From positions 1,609,767-1,673,766 of the forward strand of contig NW_003314282.1 of assembly GCF_000143415.4 (NCBI RefSeq): a stretch of DNA of 64,000 nucleotides. The letters run 5' to 3'. Source of the stretch: Selaginella moellendorffii. Lineage: Eukaryota > Streptophyta > Lycopodiopsida > Selaginellales > Selaginellaceae. Every line of letters begins with the position of its first letter. Within the stretch, counting starts at the first letter, position 1. Made by a program: the position numbers and the translations under genes. The notes under the pieces are model-generated. The model worked only from the letters and a program-made list of their open reading frames with translations. It had not been told where the DNA came from and ran no database searches. This document shows positions 19,690 through 29,499 of this stretch, one piece after another.

Positions 19690-20282
19690 TGTAAGCTCCT
19701 GAGTTTGGACTTCCCGGGAGGTCACCCAGCCCAGTACTATTCAAACCCAAGGACGCTTAACCCCAACTATCCCAAGACCCTTAACCGATTGGAAAAGGGG
19801 GTGCACTCTTGTTCATGGGCCCTTTCCCTCTATATTTGAACCCCATGGATCGTCTCTCGAGTCGTTCTCTTTGGTTGCTTACAATCCACCACGCTTCCCT
19901 GCAAGTTCACGCCCTCGTGAACGGAAGCTGAGAGCCGCAGCTCTCCCGAGAGCCTCGCTCTCTTGACACCCTACCCCTCGGGTCGAGCCCAGCGGGAGCA
20001 AACTGGACCAGCCAGATGTCAATCAACATGTGGTGTGATTCCCCTAGCCAACCAACAGAGTCGGACCCAAGACCGCTCTGATACCAAATGTAAGCTCCTG
20101 AGTTTGGACTTCCCGGGAGGTCACCCAGCCCAGTACTATTCAAACCCAAGGACGCTTAACCCCAACTATCCCAAGACCCTTAACCGATTGGAAAAGGGGG
20201 TGCACTCTTGTTCATGGGCCCTTTCCCTCTATATTTGAACCCCATGGATCGTCTCTCGAGTCGTTCTCTTTGGTTGCTTACA
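19690..20282 (-). mobile_element. TRIM (miniature LTR retrotransposon), 593 bp
   Basis: Two 194-bp direct repeats at 19690-19883 and 20089-20282 start TGTAAGC and end GCTTACA, and appear identical. They flank a 205-bp interior. TATGG is duplicated on both sides (19685-19689 and 20283-20287). The element lies on the minus strand: next to the repeat at 20089 the minus strand reads TGGTATCAGAGC, the initiator-Met primer site (20075-20086). No coding capacity. Near-identical repeats mean a recent insertion, which splits the transposase gene cleanly. A decayed copy of the same LTR is at 24325-24466. Confidence 0.93.
20075..20086 (-). other. Primer-binding site of the TRIM
   Basis: GCTCTGATACCA on the plus strand is the complement of TGGTATCAGAGC (initiator-Met tRNA), two bases inside the LTR at 20089. 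Confidence 0.88.
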
Positions 20283-20845
20283 TATGGGTGGGGCGCTGCA
20301 TCACTGATGCAGAGGAGGACGCGGAAACTAACTCCTTCAATGTAACTGTGGAGTGGTTCAAGCCAAGTTCCGGATATACGAAGGATTGCCTAGAAAAGAG
20401 ATGGGTGCTGAATCCAAGGGATCCCAGCATGAGCATATCGGTGGATAATGTTGTGCATGGTTGGATGCGGAAGCAGAGTGCCACCATCACCTTGCCAGAC
20501 CATGCAAGAGATGCAGCAAGAGCATTCATAACTCGGGTTCAAGGTGAGATTCATTAATATTCCTTTACAAAGTTTCTAATGTATTTTATTTCAAGGTGAA
20601 CAATCCGAATCTGAATCAGAGGAGGCTTGATATAGTGTGTGAGGTAAAACAAAGATGATGTGACATATGCATTTACCAATCACACGTGCATAAATCTAAT
20701 AATATGGCGTGTGGCCCATATTAATGGCACATAAACCCATATTGTGGGCTTACGTGCTTTATGTACCATCATTCCCTTGCAGCGTGTGTGTTGGTTTCCT
20801 TTTATAACACAACGAACTCCATATTTTAGGGTGAAGAGCGTTCTC

Positions 20846-21103
20846 ATGGCAAGCACAAAATCTGTAAGTGAGGCAGAAAAGGAGACGGAGAAGGAGATAG
20901 GTGAAGATGTAGAATATATAAGTCTTCCAAACTCCCCGTACTATACTCCAGGTGATCATTTTTCTGAACAAACGGCAACATTAACAACTATCGAGAACGC
21001 CCCAGTAACGTCAGAGACAACAATCCAAAGCAAAACAACTGACCCGGAGAAGGATGATAGTACCGCTGAGAGTACCAAAAAGGAGGTGTCCACTAGCGCT
21101 TAG
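20846..21103 (+). CDS. Small acidic Ser/Thr-rich ORF (85 aa), unrecognised
   Basis: ATG at 20846 follows an acceptor-like TATTTTAG. The product is rich in Glu, Ser and Thr (EAEKETEKEIGEDVEY, then TSETTIQSKTTDPEKDD) with no domain I recognise. It lies 216 bp after the transposase stop, inside the transposon and before a palindrome at 21111. It may be a separate small gene or a 3' exon of the transposase transcript; its composition suggests a disordered tail. Confidence 0.4.
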   Translation: MASTKSVSEAEKETEKEIGEDVEYISLPNSPYYTPGDHFSEQTATLTTIENAPVTSETTIQSKTTDPEKDDSTAESTKKEVSTSA

Positions 21104-21739
21104 GCTTATAATGGCGTGTGCCCTCATGCCATTTACTTGATCACCAAATACCTTTTTCCCTTTGCACTAGTATATCTTAATACCGGTCTGAGAAATAGAA
21201 TGGCATGTGCCCTCAGGCCTTTTACTAAATCACCTTTGAAAGAAATGCAAGCCTCTATGTCGTAAAAAAAAGGTACTAGAGAAATTCCTTAATAATATGA
21301 ATGTTATTTAGTTTCATGAAAATACACTAAGGGTCAAATGAGTTAAATGACTTCTCCAGACTAGCAATGCCTCTTGCTACACCTTCACAATTAGATTCGT
21401 TAGAAAAAGATAACATTGAATAATATCTAAATGTTCTCACCATTAAGTTATATGTCTGGCTAATAGGAATGATGTTCATCTTGGAAAGCTCACCACACGC
21501 TCAATGAACAAACAAATAGTGTGTGCGCGCATGCCATCGCTCTTCTTTAGCTTCAGATTCGGCTTGTTCACCTTGACAATGAGATTTATTATACAACTAG
21601 ATGGACTCAGTCTGGACATAAGGTCACCGTGCTAGTCACCATGCCCCAGATATGTCTAGCCCCTGGACAAAAAACATATAATTTCACGTCATTTTCAAAT
21701 ACTTGAAAATTTGTACCTAGTCCCATTTTACTGAATAAA
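21104..21739. other. Right subterminal region of the 14-kb transposon
   Basis: No gene seen. AT-rich, with palindromes at 21111, 21200 and 21516, leading to the right inverted repeat. Confidence 0.6.
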
Positions 21740-21763
21740 TCCCACTTTAACGAAATAGAGCTT
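21740..21763 (-). repeat. Right terminal inverted repeat
   Basis: A perfect 24-bp inverted copy of 7674-7697. Just inside, TCCCATTTTA at 21721 repeats part of the TCCCACTTTA motif in direct orientation. Confidence 0.93.
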
Positions 21764-21892
21764 TGAAAGCCCAAAGCATGCGTCTCCCAAGGAGGGGGGG
21801 GGGGGGTTGCAGGGGGTTCCAAAAGTATAGTAGGGATAGTGAGGTCTAGGAACCAGTCTTAAAGGAACTCTCTAGTGGTGCTTCCAAGTATG
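21764..21892 (+). repeat. Remainder of gypsy B 3' LTR, truncated
   Basis: It continues the LTR from the duplicated TGAA through the G tract (21795-21806) and GGTTCCAAAAGTATAGTAGGG to CTAGTGGTGCTTCC, then stops at a junction with inverted gag of element A. About 700 bp of LTR are missing. Confidence 0.85.
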
Positions 21893-22484
21893 GTTTATTA
21901 TCTACTAAGTATGGTTTTGCACATGGGACCTTCTCCGAGCCTGGTAACCGCAACGTTGGAAGTAGTCCTCCATATCATAAAACCAATCCTCCACCACCTT
22001 ATAGTCATTCACTCCCTTGAAGACCAGTGGGGGCTTTGGTTTGTACTTGGGAACTGCTTGAGGGACTGATTCCACTTCGGTCTATTTGACATTTTTTAGT
22101 TCTGCCTCAATCTCTACCGAAGGGTCCGCACCTTCTGCACTGCTAGCATCTGCAGTCTCTTTTTTTTCTTCCGCTTCTCTTCACACTTTAGCTTGTATAT
22201 GAAAGTCTCCAACAAAGCATTGGTCTATGCCAATTGTCCTTCTAGAATGTCCAATTGAGCCTTGGACGACCGAACCTCACCACCGGACTTCTATTTGAAA
22301 GTTTCCTCACTGGAGTCCTCTTCATGCAAGGATTCCTCATCCATAGCCTCTTGTTCAACCAGAGGCTCCAACTCTAAAGGAGGTTCTTTCTCTGCCTTGG
22401 TTCGTTTATGCCCTACTTTTGCCATCTCCTAGCAATCTGTCTCTATCCTTCGCTAGAACTGAGGAAAAGGCTTTAATACCAAAT
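21893..22484 (-). pseudogene. Gypsy element A: 5' part of gag
   Basis: The reverse strand matches the N-terminal half of the gag at 2221-2790 (LEPLVEQEAMDEESLHEED, coiled region). Stops interrupt it. It pairs with the minus-strand pol fragment at 1-1024. Roughly 570 bp of gag between the two halves is missing, so a deletion accompanied or followed the nested insertion. Confidence 0.82.
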
Positions 22485-23586
22485 TGTAAGCCACAAATTT
22501 TTCCTTTCCAATTTGCCAGCTTACCTCATTTATCCGTCCAACACTGCCTTGGCCTTTGTTAAGTTCGCTTACCAAGGTTCCTACCTATTGTACCAACTCC
22601 TACTTGGTTCTACTTGGTTTCAACTACTCACTGCACGAGCAATAAAATGTTAACCATCCATCCACGGATTCCCAAGTCTCTCTCAATCCCCCTCCCCAGG
22701 TTAGACTAGACTTAATGTTTGGCTACACTCCCCGCAAGCACAAGTAGCCAAGCACACCAAGCCTCCAGGTTCTTAACATCCGTTGATATAACAAAGCTTG
22801 ACCATGGGACCCTCTAAATCCCAAGCCTTAGGTGCAACACTTGCTCCGGGATGCCAAGGGGAAACACTATGGCCTAACGGCCCGGTATGGGTACTTTTAT
22901 CCCCCCACTTGCATCTCAAAGGAAAGGCCTAAGCCTTTAGGAAGGGCAAGGACTAATGAGCCGCAAGGTACTCAAGTGGGGCACCTCCACATAAGCTAGG
23001 AGCACCGCAATTGATTTCCCTTATGGGAGTGGGAGTTGCTCTTGAGCACTTCCTTGGGTGGCCCCTCCAGCACCACCCGAGTCCATACTCACTCCCACCC
23101 AAGGCCCCTTGGCCCTAATCTCAACCTCAAGTCAGTTTGGAAACACCATTAGAGAGTTCCTTCAAGACTGGTTCTTGGACCTCACTATCCCTACTGCTAT
23201 ACTTTTGGAACCCTCTTCAACCCCCCCCCCCTTAGGGAGATACATGCTTTGGGCTTTCACCCCTCGACTTGTATTAGTACTTAGACTCAGTCTCGGACTC
23301 GGTCTTGGACTCGACCTCGGACTCGGTCTCAGACTCGATCTCAGACTTGACCTCGGACTCGGTCTTAGACCCGATCTCGGATCTTGGACTCTGTCTCGAA
23401 CTCGGTCTCGAACTCAATCTCGAAGTCGGCCTCGGACTCAATCCCGGACTCTATCTCAAACTCAGTTTCAGAGTCGGTCTTGGACTCGATCTCAGACTCG
23501 GTCCCATCCGATGAACTCTTTATCATTTCGGTCGTGCTTTCAGGGATCCTTTAGCCTATGACACCTCGGGGAGTTGGTTCCTTACA
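22485..23586 (-). repeat. 5' LTR of gypsy element A
   Basis: An inverted copy of the B LTR: CTTACA at 23581-23586 is its start, TGTAAGCC at 22485 its end, next to a primer site (minus strand TTTGGTATTAAAGC). It includes the tandem array at 23280-23510 and a C tract near 23219, the complement of the G tract. Confidence 0.88.
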
Positions 23587-24318
23587 AACATACTGGTGGC
23601 CTAACGCGAGGATATAAGTACTCCATCAACTAGCATGGTGTGGAACTTGAGCTTAGACCCAAGGTAGACGCAAAATAAACACATGCACGCAAGCGGGAGC
23701 TAAATTATGCATTAGGTTGGTCAACCATGCCCAACCTACCCACTATCCCTACTATATATTACCCACTACACCCCCGCCCCCCCAAGGAATACACACTTTA
23801 GCCATCTTTAGTACCAGAAGATTAACTCGAAACTTACTAAATATGGGGAATGGCACTAGATTGTGAATTTGGACATGGGACTAACACTATTGTGTTCAAG
23901 ACAATCTCTAATTCCATAAATATGCTAAATTAGCAAATCTAGACACTTTCCATAAATAGGAATTAGGACCAAATGGAACTAACACAAGGTGCATGATAGC
24001 AAGGGTGTTTAGCAAACATAGTAACCTATCATTTTGCAAATATTGAAGGACCAAACTCGTTCCTAACACTAGCAAGTGCAAGTCAATGAATGAGTTTTTC
24101 TAACCAGGTCAAGTATACTTGATTGATAGCACTTAGAAATTCTGTCCTTATACACATTTGGTCAAGTGCACATGTAAAGATCAGTTTCTCAATTGGTTTA
24201 GGTGGAGATTGAAAAAGGGACCAGCAATACCGACCTCCTATCATCATGGCAATAAAAAAAGAATATCCAAAAGGACTAGCCGACACATAATTTTTAATAC
24301 CTACAGTCATATTTGGGA
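23587..24318 (-). repeat. Truncated LTR of the LARD/gypsy-2 family
   Basis: The reverse complement matches the first two thirds of the LTR at 52929-54073, much decayed. It is cut at 23587 by the LTR of element A, indicating that A inserted into this LTR. Confidence 0.78.
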
Positions 24319-24324
24319 TAATAA

Positions 24325-24466
24325 GGGTTCAAATATAAAGAAAAAGCCCATGAATAAGAGTGCATCCCTTTTTTTAATTGGTTAAGGGTCTTAGGATACT
24401 TAGGGTTAAGCATCCTTAAGACTGGGTTGGGTGACCTTTCAGGAAATCTAAAGTCAAGAGCTTACA
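24325..24466 (-). repeat. Decayed TRIM LTR fragment
   Basis: It aligns along its length with the complement of the TRIM LTR at 19690-19883 (shared GGGTTCAAATATA, GGTTAAGGGTCTT, GGGTGACC and AGAGCTTACA) with many transitions. It is truncated at one end, so this is an old relic of the family whose young copy splits the transposase. Confidence 0.75.
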
Positions 24467-24499
24467 CCAAGGCCTTGAAACTCAAGTTTTACTTCACTA

Positions 24500-25285
24500 T
24501 CCTTAAACATTTGACATATGGCATATGGCATATGGTATGTGACATGTGGCACATAGATGGTTTAGGTTTTACTTCAGGCATTTTGGTTCATTAACTTTGA
24601 TATTGAAGTTAATATTTGCATTTGGCAATCATTGGTGATGATTGGCTGTCATATAAAATAGTTGATTATTTTTATCAAAGGTTTTGCTTGATTATTGTTG
24701 ATCTAAAATGATTTGCCATTCTTCAAGATGGCAGATTCCTTCTTTGACAATGATTATGTATCTCTTCATTGATAGGATGATTGATGATCTTTTATAATAG
24801 TTAGTTATTTTCTTTTATAGCTTATGGCTTTTCGCATTACCATATATTCTTTATAATATGTTTTGGATTGGTCTCTTAGGTTTAAGATATTGATAGGATG
24901 TTGCCAACGCTTGCTTAAGCAACTTAAGTTCCTTTGTATTATTAACTGATATTTATTTAAATTAGTTAGTGTGATAGTTGGTATGAATGCTATATTTGTT
25001 AGTTTTGCAACATTCATTCTATTCTGTTGATTGTTGTTATAGTTGGTTCTGATAGATTGGATGTTATTTCCTTTAAGTGATACATTCACAAGGGTTTTGT
25101 TTGCTAGTCAATGATACTTTGTGTTCTTTGAGTTATCTTATGTAAGTTGTGTAGTATGTTATTTGAAACCTTTGGTAGTTAAGTTTTATCCTTAAGTTTC
25201 TTGATGATACAATAGTTATTAAATTTTGTTGGATAGTGAATCCTATGTTTTCCAATTATCATGATCTTGGTGATTCCTATACTAT
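24500..25285 (+). repeat. LARD fragment (LTR piece plus internal region)
   Basis: 24510-24580 matches the CACGTGGCA-rich part of the LARD LTR. 24583-25285 matches the internal region of the young LARD near 57710-58400. It is noncoding and cut by the LTR at 25286. Confidence 0.75.
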
Positions 25286-26140
25286 TGTCGCGATTAAAAG
25301 ATATTGAAAGATATTGATAGATATTGAAGATATTTGTCGGCCAGTCCTTACAGACACTCTTTCCTTACTACTATGACGGCAGGAGGTCGATACAGTTGGA
25401 TCCCTTTGGTAGCCCCTCTTGTGCTAGTGGAGTTAACTGGGCATTTCGAGTGTACTTAGACCAGATGAGCATAAGGATGGAATTCTTACATGCTATTAGC
25501 TAAGCATGCTTAGCCTGGTAAGGAGTTCCCGTCTCGTTTTGTTTTGCACTTACTAGTGACAAGAATGCCCTTTGTGTTAGTCTCATTTTAGTCCCAAATT
25601 ATATTTATGGAAAGTGTCTAAATTTGCTCATTTGGCATATCTACAAAATGTAGAGGTCTGCCTGAACACAATGGTGTTCGTCCCGTGTCCAAATTCACAA
25701 TCTATGGACATTCCATATTTAATAAGTTTTGAGCTTGTCCTAGAGACTAACTCCTGATACTAAGGGAGGCTTGGGGTGAAAGCCCAATGCGTGTGTTCCT
25801 CAAGGGGGGGGATACAGGGGGTTCCAAATGTATAGTAGGGATAATGGTTAGAATGTATGTCCGACCACCTGAGACATTAGTTTGGCTCCCACTTGGGTGT
25901 GTCACTCCTTGTTCTATGTCCAGCTTGGGTCTAAGCCCAAGCTCCACGCTGCTCTAGTTGGTGCGGTACACTCCTCCTCGCGTTAGGCCACCGGTATACC
26001 AAAATTGTGCCAGATTCTGTTTGACACCATTTTGTGTGCAGGTGCTAAATACGGGAAGCTGGTGCTCGTGGGATTGTACCGGACCCTCATTTCGTAGTGC
26101 AACGGACTTGGAGTTTGGCTCCAAATTCAGATGTGCTATA
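25286..26140 (+). repeat. 5' LTR of gypsy-2
   Basis: It starts TGTCGCGATT (compare TGTCGCGCAT in the LARD) and shares the GTGAAAGCCCAA, G-tract and GGTTCCAAATGTATAGTAGGG segment at about 25777-25850. It ends at GCTATA before the primer site. Confidence 0.78.
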
Positions 26141-26312
26141 TTTGGTATTAGAGGAATTGTTTTAGCGATTCCTATCCAACTTTTGTCTGATTTTCTAACT
26201 CAAGTTGCATTCGCAGAGACTTTTCTAGTAGATCCGAGTGACCTATATAGGATTAGGTTGATTGCACCATTTGGTAAGAACGTTGTAAGCATGTTCAGTT
26301 ATTGATAAAGAC

Positions 26313-27197
26313 ATGCATGCAGCTAGCGAGATGGTGAAAAGGAACCATGCTGATGATGCTAAAACCTCTAGACAGGCAAATCAAGAAGAGGAAACTCCTG
26401 CTAGAGATGCTATGGAAGAGGCTGAGGCCAAGTCAGAAGAGGAAGAGCCAAATGCTGCGGCGTTGCAACGTACGGCTCAGGAAGTCGAGATCGAGAATTT
26501 GCGAAGGGAGATTCACAAATTCAAGAAGGAGAACAAGAAGAGGAAGAAAGAAGCTAAGGCAGTTAAACCAGCTAAGCCTAAGCAACCAGACTCCTCTTCA
26601 AGTTCTGCAGTCACACGAGTTTCAATGTTCAAGCCTCTGAAACCACCCAACTTCAGAGGCATGCGAGACTATCAAGTTTTAGAAGACTGGGTCTACGATA
26701 TGGAAAATTATTTCATAGCAGTAGATGTAGATGATCGTACGAAAGTTGTGTGCGTGCAATCCTTTCTCACCGATCATGCCAAAACTTGGTGGCGCCAGGT
26801 GTGTGCTGAAAAAGGGCAGACTAGAAGTTCGACCAAGATATGGTCTCGTATCCATAAGAAATACTTGCCGGATGATCTTGGTTTGAGACTTCGTGCGAAG
26901 CTACAACGGTTAAAGCAGCGAGGGGACCTCATGCATTACGTTAATGTGTTTGCTCAAAAGCTCATTATGATTGCAAATATGAGTGACGAAGATGCTCAGA
27001 ATTATTTCCTGAAGGGTTTAAGTTCACTTTGTCATAATGAGATTTTGAAGTTTAAGCCGAAGACGTACCTGGAGTGTAAGGAGGCAGCACAGCAAGTTGC
27101 CTTTAGCCATTCACTCATGGAACAATATCAGCATCCATATACTGGTACCTCGGACAAGAATAAGAATTCTAGGAATAAACAAGGTGATCAGAAATAG
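26313..27197 (+). pseudogene. Gag of gypsy-2
   Basis: An open 294-codon frame from ATG 26313. It has an acidic/basic N-terminus with a coiled coil (IENLRREIHKFKKENKKRKK), then a Gag core (ILEDWVYDMENYF-like, KTWWRQV, LQRLKQRGDLMHYVNVF, YFLKGLSSL). It ends at a TAG that interrupts the sequence rather than closing it, since gag-like coding (VEGKFHSGGSQTMVNKGGGG) continues after it. The polyprotein is otherwise broken. Confidence 0.8.
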
Positions 27198-27239
27198 AGG
27201 GTGGAAGGCAAGTTCCACTCTGGGGGCTCACAAACAATG

Positions 27240-27990
27240 GTTAACAAAGGTGGTGGTGGTGATTGGAGACCACCAGCATCTTCTTCTGGTCCTAGGCCCT
27301 CTGTTCCTCCTCCTAGTAGGTACAAGCTGTAATAACCTGCAAAACCTGCCTCCTAGTGGAAAGGGTAGTATGGGTCATTGCTTCCATTGTGGAGAGCCAA
27401 GACATAAGTCTTTGGAATGTCCTAACAAGCATAAGACAAGGTCTCGTATTAATGTTATGAGGGAAGACAGTGGTGGTGAAGCTGAAGGGGTTGACGAGTT
27501 GGTCAATATAGACTATGAGGAAGAAAAGGTGAGTTACTTTCGTTGCTTTCCTCAAGCTTTTCTCGCAATCAATGCAAACACTGATCCGTTGATGTATCTG
27601 GTAGGCTTTGTCCATGGACACTGAATCCGAATGATGATTGACACGGGAGCTACCCATAGTGTGATATCCGAATACTTAGTTAAGTTGTTAGGATTGAATG
27701 CTGAGAAAATGTCGCCTATGCACTTCTGATTTGCGGAAGGTGGGCAAGTAGCCAGAAAATTTGTGAGTGATATTCCAATAAAAATATCCAAGTGGAAAGA
27801 AAGAGTGGACTTGGTAATGTTGAAGATACCAGATTTTCAAATGGTGTTTGGTATGGACTTCTTCAATAAATATATAAAAGGGATTTATGGTGTTGGACAA
27901 AGTCATATCATGTTGAAGTCCGAAGAACGTCCCAATGTGTCCTTCTGGTTCCAAAAGCATTCCCAAAAGATTGGGATGCAAAGTTCCTAA
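27240..27990 (+). pseudogene. Zinc knuckle and protease of gypsy-2
   Basis: A CCHC-like knuckle (CFHCGEPRHKSLEC) lies near 27380-27420. The protease active site MIDTGATHSVIS is near 27634-27668 and the VFGMDFFNKYI segment near 27847. A TGA near 27727 interrupts it. Confidence 0.8.
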
Positions 27991-28049
27991 TTGCGAGGGC
28001 CGCTCAAAAAGTAGCTAAGAGGGGATGTTAGACCTTTTGGGTTCAAGTA

Positions 28050-29460
28050 ATGGAGGCTGAGGGTGTTGGTGACTCAATTCAAATCGGCGACGGGGTTGAT
28101 CATGTACCAAAGAAGATATTGGAGTTGTTGGCGAAGAATCGGGATATCTTCCCAAAGGATTTACCACCAGGGCTACCTCCTAACTGTGAGGTTGATCATC
28201 GGATTGAGGTTATTCTGAGTTCTAAACCACCTATGAAAGCTCTGTATTGATTGAACATCAAGGAGATGGTTGAACTCAAGAAGAGCAAGTCATCTTATGG
28301 AGCGCCGGTCCTTTTTGTTATGAAAAAGGATGGAACCATGAGGATGTGTATTGACTATCGGGCACTCAACAAGATCACGATTAAAAATAGTTATCCTTTG
28401 CCACGCATTGATGACTTGTTTGACTAACTCTTAAAGGCTAAGTATTTTACGCAACTTGATTTGCAATCCAGGTATCATCAGATACAGGTGGCAGATTAGG
28501 ATGTGGAGAAGACAGCATTTAAGACACAATACGGATCTTATGAGTTCCTTGTCATGCCATTCGGGTTATGCAATGCTCCAGCAACGTTCAACACTATGAT
28601 GGATAGAATATTTGGAGATTATTTGGATCCATTTGTTGTCTTGTATATTGACGATGTTTTAGTCTTTAGTGAAACGTTGGAGGATCATTTGAAACACTTG
28701 GAGCTGGTGTTTTAGAAGTTGCACAAACACAAACTATATGCTAAGGAAAGTAAATGCGCTTTTAGTCAATTGCGCGTAGACTTTCTCAGACATATAGTTG
28801 GTGGTGGCATGATTGAAGTTGATCCAAAGAAGGTGGAAGCGGTGAAGTCTTGGGAAGTTTCGACCACTGTATCAGATGTTCGTTCCTTTCTTGGATTGGT
28901 GGGATATTGTTGCAAGTTTGTCCACAATTTTGCAAGAATTGCTCTTCTGTTAACTGAGTTGACAAAGAGTAGTATTCTATTTCATTGGACACCAGCTTGT
29001 TAGCGTGCTTTTGTACAGTTGAAGGAGATCTTGACTACGTTTCCTGTTCTTAGGATCCCAGATCTTGAGAAACCCTTCAAAGTGCATTATGATGCATCGG
29101 GTTATGCTATTGGTGCTGTGTTGCAGCAAGATTGTGACAAAGCGGCTGGTGTTACGCTAAGGCGATATGGTTGTCCCGTTGCGTTCTATTCCAAGAAATT
29201 GGATGAAACTCAACGAAGATGGCCAACACATGAGAAAGAGATGTTTGCTATAGTGTCGGCCCTGGAACACTGGAGACACTACTTGGGTGGAAACACCAAG
29301 GTTTATATAGATAGTAACACATTGAGCTACTTTACTACGCAGCCTAAGCTTATGCCAAAGCAGGCTCGTTGGCAAGAGAAGCTTGCTAGATATATGATTG
29401 AAATCATATAAAAACTTGGTAAAGACAATATTGTTCCGGATGCATTGAGTCGTCAAGTTT
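28050..29460 (+). pseudogene. RT and RNase H of gypsy-2
   Basis: RT blocks are [43 protein letters not shown] and [10 protein letters not shown] (near 28645-28675). RNase H has VHYDASGYAIGAVLQQD near 29080 and YIDSNTL near 29305. Stops at 28248, 28424, 28497, 28713 and 29001 mostly sit where Gln, Arg or Trp codons are expected, as cytosine deamination would give. Confidence 0.85.
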
Positions 29461-29499
29461 AGTTCCGGGCAATATCGACAGTCAGTTCAGACTGGTTAG

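Larger units (their letters stand above)
16891..20630 (+). pseudogene. DDE-like transposase (DUF7869-type), broken by a stop and a TRIM
   Basis: ATG at 16891 follows an acceptor-like CACTTTCAG. Coding parts are 16891-19689, 20288-20543 and 20596-20630 (52-bp intron 20544-20595), about 1,030 residues. Residues 1-180 hold two related domains with VAKG/VAEG motifs (GKRVAKGTLVSMD, EGEVVAEGLATVVDP), like plant En/Spm-associated DUF8039. A Cys-rich segment (CCKRRCC) and a FSKCDEC motif follow. Candidate catalytic acids are IIHDKMDQKK (18322), LQTDNTGSENKN (18823) and GHTHEDVD (18940), typical of DUF7869/RNase H-like proteins. The C-terminus is a chromo/BAH-like VEWFKP region and an acidic tail. TAG at 18037-18039 and the TRIM at 19690 disable this copy. 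Domain names are from memory. Confidence 0.78.
8049..21537. repeat. 22-bp palindrome family, about 28 copies, confined to the 14-kb transposon
   Basis: The consensus is ATGGCRTGNGG followed by CCNCAYGCCAT, self-complementary about a central GGCC. Copies start at 8049, 9126, 9201, 10427, 10618, 10759, 12231, 13508, 13605, 13682, 14461, 14596, 14755, 14834, 15698, 15770, 15806, 16421, 16519, 16681, 16717, 16787, 18633, 18690, 20704, 21111, 21200 and 21516. Those at 9201 and 16519 are perfect palindromes; 10759, 15770, 20704 and 21200 are degenerate in one arm. They lie in introns, intergenic DNA and some coding exons, and I saw none in the flanking retroelements. They may be binding sites, hairpin mini-inserts or intron-forming units. 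Confidence 0.9.
7674..21763. mobile_element. 14.1-kb DNA transposon with 24-bp TIRs and TGAA target duplication
   Basis: Both ends carry the same 24-bp inverted repeat, starting AAGCTCTATTTCGTTAAA, at 7674-7697 and 21740-21763. TGAA occurs on both sides (7670-7673 and 21764-21767). Deleting the element and one TGAA rebuilds the LTR sequence seen intact at 1396-1412, so the boundaries are firm. Inside are a minus-strand composite gene (8105-13731), a divergent plus-strand transposase gene (16891-20630) and about 28 copies of a 22-bp palindrome. A TRIM at 19690-20282 is a later passenger. The 4-bp duplication and the transposase type do not let me assign a named superfamily with confidence. Confidence 0.92.

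Noticed and set aside
19690-20282. Segmental duplication of transposase coding sequence
   Set aside because: The repeats are noncoding, bounded by TG...CA with a target duplication and a primer site, which is the structure of a TRIM.
8049-21537. CRISPR-like array interpretation of the regularly recurring 22-bp repeat
   Set aside because: Spacing is irregular, copies vary and lie in introns and exons of plant genes, and there is no cas-like gene.
24517-24560. CATATGGCATATGG repeats as a further palindrome copy
   Set aside because: They match the CACGTGGCAT repeats of the LARD LTR, with a different core from the transposon palindrome.
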